NCBI GenBank assembly: GCA_027039485.1
Contig: JALWDZ010000016.1
Location: forward strand, 62,528 to 97,357
Length of the DNA: 34,830 nt
DNA from: Candidatus Shapirobacteria bacterium
Lineage (GTDB): Bacteria; Patescibacteriota; Microgenomatia; UBA12405; UBA6130
Reading direction: 5' to 3'
Shown: in pieces, positions 9,170-17,859 of the stretch
Layout of the letters: the number at the start of each line of letters is the position of its first letter
How positions within the stretch are numbered: position 1 is the first letter of the stretch
Program-made: the position numbers and the translations under genes
Notes under the pieces: generated by a model
Database searches by the model: none
What the model was told of the DNA's origin: nothing
Seen by the model: only the letters and a program-made list of their open reading frames with translations

Positions 9170-10778
9170 GAAAACGCTTATTTTGTTAGCAGCAATTCTC
9201 TTTTTGGGATTTTTTCTTCGCGGTTACCATCTGGCTGCTAATCCGCCGTCTCTAAATTGGGACGAGGTTTCTCATGGTTATAACGCTTATTCAATTTGGC
9301 GAACGGGCCGGGATGAGTGGAGCCAATTCTTGCCGCTCATTTTCCGTGCCTACGGCGATTACAAATTGCCGGTTTATATTTATTTAACGGCTCCAATTGT
9401 TGGTTTTCTAGGGCTTAATGCTGTTTCGGTGCGTTTAGTCTCTGTTTTGGCTGGAGGAGGGTTGGTCTTGATTCTTTATTTTCTCGGCCGCCGCCTCTGG
9501 CCACAAAAAAATTGGGCTTTTTGGCTTGCCTTTTTGGCAGCAGTATTGCCTTGGAATATTTTTATTTCTCGGGCAGCAATTGAGGCTAATTTGGCTTTGC
9601 TTTTCTTTACGATTGGCCTTTGGTTTTGGCAGCGCCGTGAGGCAGCGGGAGCAATTATCTTTTGGGGTTTAGCCATGGAAACTTATAATGCAGCTCGAGT
9701 GGTCGTGCCGCTGATTTTCTTTTATATCCTCTTGGGTGCTCTCCGGAACCGGCGTTGGTGGTCCAGCGCTAAAATGGCATTTTTGATGCTTCTGGTAAGC
9801 TTGCCTTTTCTCTGGCAAATAGGGAATAAGACTGGCGAAGCGCGCTTTTTTTGGACAACCCCGGTAGACCAAGGGGCGATAAACCGCATTATCTGGCAGC
9901 GCCAACATGCCCACCCTGCTTTTTTAGCCCGCTGGCGATATAACCGTTTTACTTATTTTGGCCAGTATGTTGCCGGCCATTATTATCAGCACTTTGGCCT
10001 CAATTTTCTCTTTCTTCGCGGGGGAACCAACTACCAATTTTCTCTTCCCGACCATGGTTTAATTTTTTTGGTTTTGGCTCCTTTCTTTTGGCTGGGAATA
10101 TTGCTTTTTTTGCGTCAAAAGAAATGGTTTTGGCTTTTCTTGCTTTTAGTGGCTTTTTTGCCCTCGGCTATGACCCGGGATTCGCCCCATGTTTTGCGGA
10201 GCATTTTGGCTTTGCCGGTTATTTTGGTTATGATTGTGGCTGGGCTTCGGGCTATCAAAGTGTGGCTGGAACACCACTCTGGCTTGGGGGGGCAACTTTT
10301 CCTTTTTTCTTTGGTGGTGGCAATATTGATTCAGTTAGGGTTTTGGTGGCGTGATTATTGGCGAATTTATCGGCCGGCTTATTCTTGGGCTTGGCAATAT
10401 GGCTATCAACCGGCAGTTGATTATGTTAAGCAACACTACGGGGAATATGGGCAAATAATCTTTACTAAAAAATATGGCGAACCCCATGAATTTGTGCTCT
10501 TTTATTGGCCTTGGCCGCCGAGTTATTATCAACATGACCCTCGCAAGGAATGGAACTATCACGCCCATTGGTATTGGGTTGACGCTTTTGATAAATTCCA
10601 ATTTTGGAATGATTGGGAGATAAGAAAAAAGTTAAAGTTAAAAGAAGTGAAAAGTAAAGGTGAAAATAAAAAATTATTGTTGATAACATCGCCAGGAAAT
10701 TGGATGGAGGGAGGAAAATTGCTGAAAACGGTAGGCTTTTTAGATGGAAGCCCAGCGTTTGAGATAATAGAATATTAG
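9159..10778 (+). CDS. ArnT/PMT-like GT-C glycosyltransferase (paralog 3 of 5)
   Basis: PPSLNWDEVSHGYNAYSIWRTGRDEWSQFLPLIFRAYGDYKLPVYIYL. Confidence 0.82.
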   Translation: MKNKKTLILLAAILFLGFFLRGYHLAANPPSLNWDEVSHGYNAYSIWRTGRDEWSQFLPLIFRAYGDYKLPVYIYLTAPIVGFLGLNAVSVRLVSVLAGGGLVLILYFLGRRLWPQKNWAFWLAFLAAVLPWNIFISRAAIEANLALLFFTIGLWFWQRREAAGAIIFWGLAMETYNAARVVVPLIFFYILLGALRNRRWWSSAKMAFLMLLVSLPFLWQIGNKTGEARFFWTTPVDQGAINRIIWQRQHAHPAFLARWRYNRFTYFGQYVAGHYYQHFGLNFLFLRGGTNYQFSLPDHGLIFLVLAPFFWLGILLFLRQKKWFWLFLLLVAFLPSAMTRDSPHVLRSILALPVILVMIVAGLRAIKVWLEHHSGLGGQLFLFSLVVAILIQLGFWWRDYWRIYRPAYSWAWQYGYQPAVDYVKQHYGEYGQIIFTKKYGEPHEFVLFYWPWPPSYYQHDPRKEWNYHAHWYWVDAFDKFQFWNDWEIRKKLKLKEVKSKGENKKLLLITSPGNWMEGGKLLKTVGFLDGSPAFEIIEY

Positions 10779-10786
10779 AGGAGAAT

Positions 10787-12466
10787 ATGAGAAAAAAAGA
10801 AAAAGTTATTTTAATAGCCATATTTCTTCTCGGTTTTTTGGTGAGAATTTGGCGGGTGGGGGATTATCCGCCTCTTCTTTGGGACGAGGCAGCTTTAGGC
10901 TACAATGCCTATTCCGTCCTCCAAACTGGCCGCGATGAATATGGCAAATTTATGCCTTTAATTTTCAAATCTTTCGGCGACTATAAGCCTGGTCTTTATG
11001 TTTATTTGGCGGTACCCTTTGTTTTTGTTTTTGGCCTTACCCCTTTGGCGGTGCGTTTGCCGAGTATTCTCTTTGGCGCCCTTATGCCTTTGGGGCTTTA
11101 CTTGTTGGTTCGCCAGCTTTGGGACGACGAACAACTGGCCTGTTGGTCGGCTATTGCTTTAGCATTTTTGCCGGCGGCAATTCATTTTTCTCGGGGAGCT
11201 TGGGAAGTTAATGCGATGACCGGTTTTTTGTTATTAGGCAGCTGGTTTCTTTTGCAAAAGCCAAAGCATTGGCCTTGGGGGCTGGCTAGTTTTTTATTGG
11301 CGCTTTTAACCTACCAGGGAGCAAAATTGTTAACCCCTTTGCTTTTACTTTTCTTTATTTGGCTTTATGGCCCGCCTTTCTTAGGGGGCAAATTAAAAAT
11401 TAAAAGAACAACTTGGCTGTTCTCGGGAATAATTCTGGTTGCCATGGCCGGCTGGTATTTTTTTAGCTTCTCTGGCCCAGCGCGCAATCGCCTCCGGGTT
11501 ATGAGTTTATTCTCATACCATCGCCCGACTAAAGTAATTCAGGCAATTTTGCAAGAAGATAGATTAACTCACAAAAATTGGCATTTTTATGTTTTTCATG
11601 GCGAATGGCTGGCTTTTGCTCGGGCACTTGCCGATCGTTATTTTAATTATTTTTCCCCCCGCTTTTTAGCTTTTGCCGGCGATTGGACTGATCCCCGTCA
11701 TGGTGCTCCTTATTTTGGTTTTATTGGCCACCTTAATTTTTTATTGATGATCATTGGCCTAGCCTTTTTCTTAGCCCGTTCCCATTCTCGCCGAAACTAT
11801 TTCCCTCTTTATTGGCTCTTGGTAGCTCCTTTGCCGGCAGCTCTATCTCGCGACATTATCAGTGGAGTGAGAAGTTTGCCGATTATTATTCCGATAAGCA
11901 TTTTTATTGGCTGGGGGGTAAAAGCAATAATGGCTTGGCGGCCACTTTTCGCTCGAGAAAAAATTTTTGCCTGGTTTAAATATGGGATTTTGGGATTGTT
12001 TTTCTTTTTAGACTTTTTTTATTGGGGTGACTTATATTTTGTTCATATGGTTAGAAGAAGGCCAAAAGATTGGCTCTATGGTTATCAAGATGCTATAAAA
12101 TATGTAATAAGCCACAAAAATGGATCGAAACAAGTAATTTTCACCAATTTTTACGGGCAACCGTATATTTATTATTTATTCTATAGTCGCTATCCGCCAA
12201 CGAAATACCAAAACCAAGCTTATTTGCAAGCCAATAAATTTGGCGATGTTGGCCAAGTTAATAAGGTTGATAATTTATATTTTCACTCTTTGGATAAGGG
12301 GACTTTGCATAATTGTCAAAATTGCCTTCTGCTCTTTGCCGACGACGAGATTTTGCGATCGGGCATCGATAAGGATAAACGAATATTTTCCCAGATGACA
12401 CCGCTGGGGAAAATAAACCATCAGGCGCTTTTTTATGCTTACCAAACGGGACAAAAACTAAAATGA
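10787..12466 (+). CDS. ArnT/PMT-like GT-C glycosyltransferase (paralog 4 of 5)
   Basis: PPLLWDEAALGYNAYSVLQTGRDEYGKFMPLIFKSFGDYKPGLYVYL. Confidence 0.82.
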   Translation: MRKKEKVILIAIFLLGFLVRIWRVGDYPPLLWDEAALGYNAYSVLQTGRDEYGKFMPLIFKSFGDYKPGLYVYLAVPFVFVFGLTPLAVRLPSILFGALMPLGLYLLVRQLWDDEQLACWSAIALAFLPAAIHFSRGAWEVNAMTGFLLLGSWFLLQKPKHWPWGLASFLLALLTYQGAKLLTPLLLLFFIWLYGPPFLGGKLKIKRTTWLFSGIILVAMAGWYFFSFSGPARNRLRVMSLFSYHRPTKVIQAILQEDRLTHKNWHFYVFHGEWLAFARALADRYFNYFSPRFLAFAGDWTDPRHGAPYFGFIGHLNFLLMIIGLAFFLARSHSRRNYFPLYWLLVAPLPAALSRDIISGVRSLPIIIPISIFIGWGVKAIMAWRPLFAREKIFAWFKYGILGLFFFLDFFYWGDLYFVHMVRRRPKDWLYGYQDAIKYVISHKNGSKQVIFTNFYGQPYIYYLFYSRYPPTKYQNQAYLQANKFGDVGQVNKVDNLYFHSLDKGTLHNCQNCLLLFADDEILRSGIDKDKRIFSQMTPLGKINHQALFYAYQTGQKLK

Positions 12467-13998
12467 AAAAGAAAATATTTTTGGGGCTGGTTTTACTATT
12501 GGCGTTTTTTTTACGCTTTTATCATTTGGGGTCCTATCCGCCGCTAAATGCCGATGAGGCAGCTATTGGTTATAATGCCTGGTCATTAATAAAAACTGGC
12601 CGTGACGAGCATGGCGAAAGTTGGCCATTGCATTTTAAATCTTTCGGTGATTATAAGCCAGGCGGTTATTTTTATATTGTTCTTCCGTTTGTAAAATTTT
12701 TTGGCCTAAATGAGTGGTCGGTTCGAGCCCCGGCGGCTTTTTTGGGAGTAATGACGGTTTACTTAGTTTACCTTTTAGCTTGTTTAATTTGGCAGGATGA
12801 AATTTTGGGAATTTTTTGGGCTTTTTCTCTAGCAGTTTCGCCCTGGCATCTCCAGTTTTCTCGTGGTGGTTGGGAAAGTGATGTGGCTTTATTTTTTCTT
12901 ACCCTAGGTGTCTATTTCTTTTTTGTTTCTTTGAAGAAGAAAAAGAAATACTTTGCGGTAAATATTGTTTTTTCCTTTCTGAGTTTTCTGGTGGCAATGT
13001 ATACTTACCACAGCGCCCGAGTAATCGCACCAGTCCTCTTGGGTGGCCTATTCTTATTTAAGAGCCGTCAGCTTTGGCAAAAACGCCGCCAATTAATTTT
13101 GCCTTTCGTTTTTGGCGGATTGCTTTTGGTTCCTCTAATTTTTTCTTTTTTAAGGGGTGGAGCGGAAGCGCGTTTTTCTGGGGTTGGGCTTTTGGCTGAT
13201 CCGGGCCCAATTTGGCGGGCTAATGAATTGATAAACCAGCATCGCCATATAGTGGTGGCAAGAATTCTTCACAATAAACCGGTGCTCTACAGCATCCTGT
13301 TTGCCAATAAATATTTTTCTCATTTTAGCGGCAACTTCCTTTTTATTGATGGCGATAGTGTCCCCCGAAGCAAAATTCCTGATATGGGCGAGATGTATCT
13401 TTTTGAGGTTATTTTTTTGGCTATTGGGATAGTTGGCTGGCTGCGAATGAAAATAAATGACAAATATTTGCCCTGGCTTTGGCTGGGAGTAGCTCCCTTG
13501 GCGTCGGCCTTAACTTTTCAAGCCCCCAGCGCCTTGCGTGCTTTGCCCCTGGTGGTGCCTTTAACATTTTTTGTGGCTTTAGGCTTGAAGATTATTTGGG
13601 GATTTTCTGTGCAAAGTTTACCCCGGCTAACGCCTTATTTTCTTCGGAGCTTAGTAATCACTGCGTATTTTTGGGGCGTTTGGAGTTGGTGGAACCAATA
13701 TTTTATCCATTATCTGAAACATTATCCGACAGCTTGGCCTAATTTTCGGCCAGTGGCCCGGTGGTTAAAGCAAAATCAAACCAAATACCAACGCATCTGT
13801 ATTGCCGGTAAATTTGACCAACCTTATATTTTGACGCTTTTTTACTTGCAATATCCACCCCAAAAAGCCCAGCAAGAAATACATCTGACTCCACGCGATA
13901 AATTTGGCTTTTCGACGGTAACCCATTTTGGAAAATATTGGTTTGGCGATTGCAGTAAATTGACATCAAAGCATTTTGATGCTATCCTAGGAAAATGA
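12463..13998 (+). CDS. ArnT/PMT-like GT-C glycosyltransferase (paralog 5 of 5)
   Basis: PPLNADEAAIGYNAWSLIKTGRDEHGESWPLHFKSFGDYKPGGYFYI; ATGA overlap with paralog 4. Confidence 0.82.
   Translation: MKKKIFLGLVLLLAFFLRFYHLGSYPPLNADEAAIGYNAWSLIKTGRDEHGESWPLHFKSFGDYKPGGYFYIVLPFVKFFGLNEWSVRAPAAFLGVMTVYLVYLLACLIWQDEILGIFWAFSLAVSPWHLQFSRGGWESDVALFFLTLGVYFFFVSLKKKKKYFAVNIVFSFLSFLVAMYTYHSARVIAPVLLGGLFLFKSRQLWQKRRQLILPFVFGGLLLVPLIFSFLRGGAEARFSGVGLLADPGPIWRANELINQHRHIVVARILHNKPVLYSILFANKYFSHFSGNFLFIDGDSVPRSKIPDMGEMYLFEVIFLAIGIVGWLRMKINDKYLPWLWLGVAPLASALTFQAPSALRALPLVVPLTFFVALGLKIIWGFSVQSLPRLTPYFLRSLVITAYFWGVWSWWNQYFIHYLKHYPTAWPNFRPVARWLKQNQTKYQRICIAGKFDQPYILTLFYLQYPPQKAQQEIHLTPRDKFGFSTVTHFGKYWFGDCSKLTSKHFDAILGK
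13960..13988 (+). promoter_or_regulatory. Candidate sigma70-type promoter for the TA module, inside the 3' end of GT-C paralog 5
   Basis: TTGACA (13960-13965), 17-bp spacer, TATCCT (13983-13988); ATG at 13995, where the TSS would be expected. Confidence 0.6.
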
Positions 13999-14225
13999 AA
14001 AACTTAATCGCCAGGACAACTATCCGCCTTGATAAGGAACTCAAATATCTGGTAGAAAAAATGGCTTTGGAGCAAGGTATTCGCCAGCAAGACGTTATCA
14101 GAAATGCACTCCGGACTTATTTGCGGACCCAAAGCCAAAAAGAGGCCAAGAGAATAATTCTGCCGCGCCACGATTTGGGGGTAAAATTGGATAAAATAAC
14201 GAGAAAAATGATTTATGACCTATGA
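13995..14225 (+). CDS. Ribbon-helix-helix/CopG-like antitoxin (VapB-type)
   Basis: ARTTIRLDKELKYLVEKMALEQGIRQQDVIRNALRTYL; immediately upstream of a PIN-domain gene with ATGA overlap. Confidence 0.75.
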   Translation: MKNLIARTTIRLDKELKYLVEKMALEQGIRQQDVIRNALRTYLRTQSQKEAKRIILPRHDLGVKLDKITRKMIYDL

Positions 14226-14659
14226 AGGCAATTTTGGCCGACTCTAATATTCTCATTTATGCTATTAACACTAGCTCGCCGAAGCATACCCGGGCTCGAT
14301 TATTCTTAAAGCAAGCAATTAAAGATAAGAAGCTTTATCTGGCCCACCAAAATATTTTAGAAACAATGCGGGTTCTAACCCACCCTAAGTTTCCTCATCC
14401 GATGTCCATTCGGAAAGCTGCCCGGATGTTAGCTACAATTAGTCGCCAGGCATTTTTAATCAGTCCAGTGCCGGTAACTTATTGGCTTTTTATTTCTTTG
14501 TTGCAAAAGTATCCCCGCGGAGGGAATTCTATTTTTGATACCTATTTGGTAGCCACAGCCTTGACTGCGGGGGTAAAAGTAATTGCCAGCGACAACGAAC
14601 GGGACTTGCGCGTTTTTAAGGAAATAAAGGTCATAAATCCTTTTAAAAAGGTACAATAG
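14222..14659 (+). CDS. PIN-domain toxin (VapC-type)
   Basis: ADSNILIYA...ETMRVLTHPKF...NSIFDTYLVATALTAGVKVIASDNERDLRVF: acidic PIN residues in expected order. Confidence 0.82.
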   Translation: MKAILADSNILIYAINTSSPKHTRARLFLKQAIKDKKLYLAHQNILETMRVLTHPKFPHPMSIRKAARMLATISRQAFLISPVPVTYWLFISLLQKYPRGGNSIFDTYLVATALTAGVKVIASDNERDLRVFKEIKVINPFKKVQ

Positions 14660-14669
14660 GGAAGGAATT

Positions 14670-15491
14670 ATGAAGAAGAAAATAGCGCTTTCGGTGGCTA
14701 TCGCCACTTATAATGAGGAAAAAAATATTGCCCAGTGTTTAAGGGCGGTCAAGGGGTGGGCTGACGAAATTGTGGTCGTCGACGGTTCTTCACAAGATCG
14801 GACTCGAGAAATTGCGAGGGAATTTGGCGCCCGTGTTTATAAGACAACCAATAAGCCAATTTTTCACGTCAATAAGCAAATGGCCATCGACAAGTGCCGC
14901 GGCGATTGGATTTTGCAGCTCGATGCCGATGAAATTGTTAGCCCGGCGTTAAAAAAGGAAATAGGGCAAATTATTAGTAGGCCCGAAAATAGCCCAGAAG
15001 CCTCTTCTCCAGTTGCCTATTGGATTCCGCGTCGGAATTTCTTTTTGGGCCGCTGGTTAAAAAAGACTGGCCAGTATCCTGATCCGGTGATTCGGTTTTT
15101 CCGGCGCGGGAAGGCCCATTTGCCTTGCCAAAATGTCCACGAACAGATGGTGGTTGATGGCCCAGTTGGTTGGCTACAGGGCCACCTGTGGCATTATCCT
15201 TACCCAACTTTTGCTGAATATCTGAAGAAATCAAACCGTTATACCACTCTTACCGCCCAAGAATGGCGGGCGCAGAAAAAGAAACCGGGTCTAAAAATGC
15301 TTCTCGGGGTTATTTGGCAGGGTAGTAAGACGTTTTTGCTCCTATTCTTCCGCCATAAAGGTTTTCAAGACGGCTTTCCGGGTTTTGTTTTCTCTCTTTA
15401 TTCTGGCCTCCATTATCTAACTGCTTATGTAAAGTTTTGGGAACTTTATTATCAAAAAAGAAATATTAGTCTTAAGAAAGATTGGGAGTGA
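14670..15491 (+). CDS. GT2-family glycosyltransferase (WaaE/KdtX-like)
   Basis: LSVAIATYNEEKNIAQCLRAVKGWADEIVVVDGSSQDRT...DWILQLDADEIV. Confidence 0.85.
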   Translation: MKKKIALSVAIATYNEEKNIAQCLRAVKGWADEIVVVDGSSQDRTREIAREFGARVYKTTNKPIFHVNKQMAIDKCRGDWILQLDADEIVSPALKKEIGQIISRPENSPEASSPVAYWIPRRNFFLGRWLKKTGQYPDPVIRFFRRGKAHLPCQNVHEQMVVDGPVGWLQGHLWHYPYPTFAEYLKKSNRYTTLTAQEWRAQKKKPGLKMLLGVIWQGSKTFLLLFFRHKGFQDGFPGFVFSLYSGLHYLTAYVKFWELYYQKRNISLKKDWE

Positions 15492-16546
15492 AAAAAATAA
15501 AAGTTGGTTTCGATGTCACGCCTCTTTATTCTGGCGATAAAATTCGTGGCATCGGTTTTTATACCCAAAGATTGTTGGCGGAGCTTAAAAAAATAAAAGA
15601 CGTAGAGATAGTAGAGCTCAAAAATAAGGACGAAAGGGAAAAGGCTAGTTACGACATTCTCCATATTCCTTATTTCCGCCCCTTTTTTGCCACCTTACCT
15701 TGGCGGAAGCGGCACCCCTGGGTGGTAACTGTTCACGATCTTATCCCCCTTAAGTATCCGCAACATTATCCTCCTGGCTGGCGGGGGCGCTTAAAATGGT
15801 GGCGGCAGAAGTATTTGTTGCGGCGGGCTGATTTTATTATTACTGATTCTTTTGCGGCCAAATATGATATTAGTCGTTTGGCGGGCTACCCTCAAGACAG
15901 TATTTATGTTACCTACCTGGCTGCCGATGCTCGTTTTCGCCCCTTAAAGAATGATAAGAATTTGATGGAGGTAAGAAATAAATATCATTTGCCGCCAAAA
16001 TTTGTCCTTTATGTGGGCGATGTCAATTGGAATAAAAATATTCCGGCTTTGGTCGAGGCCAACCGTCGAGTCGGCTTAGATTTGGTAATAGTGGGAAAGC
16101 AGGCTCTGGCCAAAAACTTTGACCGCCATCATTTGGAGAATCAGCCTTTGGTGTGGCTCCAGAGGCAAGCTAAAAAGGATAAGCATCTGCATTTGTTGGG
16201 GTTCGTGCCCACGGCCGATTTAGCAGCTTTATATAATCTGGCAACAATGTATTGCCAGCCTTCTTTTGATGAGGGGTTTGGCTTGCCCGTGGTCGAGGCG
16301 ATGGCTAGTGGTTGCCCGGTAATTGCCAGCCGGCGGGGGAGCTTGCCCGAGGTGGTAAAGGATGCTGGCCTCTTGGTAGAACCGGATGTAAGTAGTTTGT
16401 CTCAAGGTATGGCAATGCTTTTAAAAGATGCTGGACTGAGACGGCAACTAGTTCACCGGGGCCGGCAACGGGCCCAAGAATTTTCTTGGGCCAAAACAGC
16501 CGCGGCAACAGTATCAGTCTATCGAATGACTTCTCAACAATTATAA
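15488..16546 (+). CDS. GT4-family glycosyltransferase
   Basis: FDVTPLYSGDKIRGIGFYTQRLL...PSFDEGFGLPVVEAMASGCPVIASRRGSLPEVV. GTG 488-type overlap: GTG 15488 overlaps the previous TGA. Confidence 0.87.
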   Translation: MKKIKVGFDVTPLYSGDKIRGIGFYTQRLLAELKKIKDVEIVELKNKDEREKASYDILHIPYFRPFFATLPWRKRHPWVVTVHDLIPLKYPQHYPPGWRGRLKWWRQKYLLRRADFIITDSFAAKYDISRLAGYPQDSIYVTYLAADARFRPLKNDKNLMEVRNKYHLPPKFVLYVGDVNWNKNIPALVEANRRVGLDLVIVGKQALAKNFDRHHLENQPLVWLQRQAKKDKHLHLLGFVPTADLAALYNLATMYCQPSFDEGFGLPVVEAMASGCPVIASRRGSLPEVVKDAGLLVEPDVSSLSQGMAMLLKDAGLRRQLVHRGRQRAQEFSWAKTAAATVSVYRMTSQQL

Positions 16547-16572
16547 ATTTAGCAAAAAACTACTGCTTCTCC

Positions 16573-16601
16573 TTGCTTTCGGAAAGGGCGGTTCGTATAA
16601 T
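16573..16601 (+). promoter_or_regulatory. Candidate sigma70-type promoter upstream of PIG-V-like gene
   Basis: TTGCTT (16573-16578), 17-bp spacer, TATAAT (16596-16601); ATG 16612 is 10 nt after the -10. Confidence 0.5.
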
Positions 16602-17856
16602 GAGGATACCAATGAAATTTATTGTTTTATTGTGGCTCTTTTTGCAGGGGATTTGGTTTTTAGGGTGGGAGGTTGGCCAAAAGTTATTGCCATTGCAACC
16701 AAATTTTCTTGGCCGGGGCCTTTTTGGCCCTCGAGCTCCTTATCCTCTCTTTTGGTCGCGGGCCAATTTTGACGGCTTTTATTATGTCAAAATTGCCCGT
16801 GACGGTTACCAATATTTGCAACAGGCTTTTTTCCCGGGTTACCCCTATTTCATTCATTTTCTTCACCGCCTGAGCGGCGTTTCTTACCTTTTGGCGGCGT
16901 TGGTAATATCTAACCTTAGCTTCTTGTTGGTTCTCTATTTCCTCAGAAAACTGCTTCAATTAAAAGGGTATCCTGCTAACTTAATTAAAAAAACGCTTTT
17001 GGTTTTAGTGCTCTTCCCCACCTCTTTTTATTTTTTGGCTGCCTATACAGAGTCGTTATTTCTTCTTTTTGTCATCCTTTCTTTTTATCTCTTGGAAAAG
17101 CGCCGTTATTTTTGGAGCGGCTTTTGGGCAGCTTTAGCGGCTTATACCCGGCCAGTGGGCATTTTTATGATTCCGGCTTTGTGGATGGGGTATTACCAGC
17201 AGGTGAGCCGGCGCCAATTGAAGCAACGCTTGCAAGCAGCCCGAGAAAAGATAAAAGGCCATCGCTGGCGTTATCTTTGGCAGGCCATCGAGCGGCGTTG
17301 GCATGCATTCCGCGACCTATTTTGGCTTACTCTGGGCGGGCTTGGCTTTTTAAAATATGCCTATTTTTTGCAAAAAACTCAAGGCGATTGGCTTTATTTT
17401 GCCCATGTCCAGCCTGGTTTTGGTGCCCAGCGGTCGATTAGCAAGGTAATTCTTATCTACCAGGTTTTTTGGCGTTACCTTAAGATGATCGTCACCGTTA
17501 ATTGGCACCAGTGGCTTTACTTTAATGTCTGGTTTGAGTTTCTCATTTCTTTACTCTTCTTAGGCCTCCTTTTGTGGAGCTGGTACCGCTGGCAAAAATA
17601 CCGCCTTTCTTATGGTTGGCTAACTTTTGCTAGCTTTGCTTATTTGGTGCCGACCTTAACGGGAACTTTTTCTTCTATGCCCCGTTATGTTTTGGTATGT
17701 TTTCCTGCTTTTATCGTTTTGGCGGCCCTTCTCGAAGAAGGCGGTAAAACTACTTGGGGACAGAAAATTCATTTAGAAAAAATCTATTTTGTCGCCAGCG
17801 GCCTTTTGCTTCTTTTAACAACAATGCTTTTTGCCCGCGGTTACTGGGTTAGTTAA
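16600..17856 (+). CDS. PIG-V-like membrane mannosyltransferase
   Basis: FPTSFYFLAAYTESLFLLFVILSFYLLEKRRYFWSGFWAALAAYTRPVGIFMIPALW. Start at 16600 or 16612; the listed 16486 start overlaps the upstream gene and lacks homology-like sequence. Confidence 0.75.
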   Translation: MRIPMKFIVLLWLFLQGIWFLGWEVGQKLLPLQPNFLGRGLFGPRAPYPLFWSRANFDGFYYVKIARDGYQYLQQAFFPGYPYFIHFLHRLSGVSYLLAALVISNLSFLLVLYFLRKLLQLKGYPANLIKKTLLVLVLFPTSFYFLAAYTESLFLLFVILSFYLLEKRRYFWSGFWAALAAYTRPVGIFMIPALWMGYYQQVSRRQLKQRLQAAREKIKGHRWRYLWQAIERRWHAFRDLFWLTLGGLGFLKYAYFLQKTQGDWLYFAHVQPGFGAQRSISKVILIYQVFWRYLKMIVTVNWHQWLYFNVWFEFLISLLFLGLLLWSWYRWQKYRLSYGWLTFASFAYLVPTLTGTFSSMPRYVLVCFPAFIVLAALLEEGGKTTWGQKIHLEKIYFVASGLLLLLTTMLFARGYWVS

Positions 17857-17859
17857 ACG

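Noticed and set aside
14644-14656. CCTTTTAAAAAGG palindrome as an autoregulatory operator or terminator
   Set aside because: Short and lies at the vapC-like 3' coding end (NPFKKVQ); no further support.
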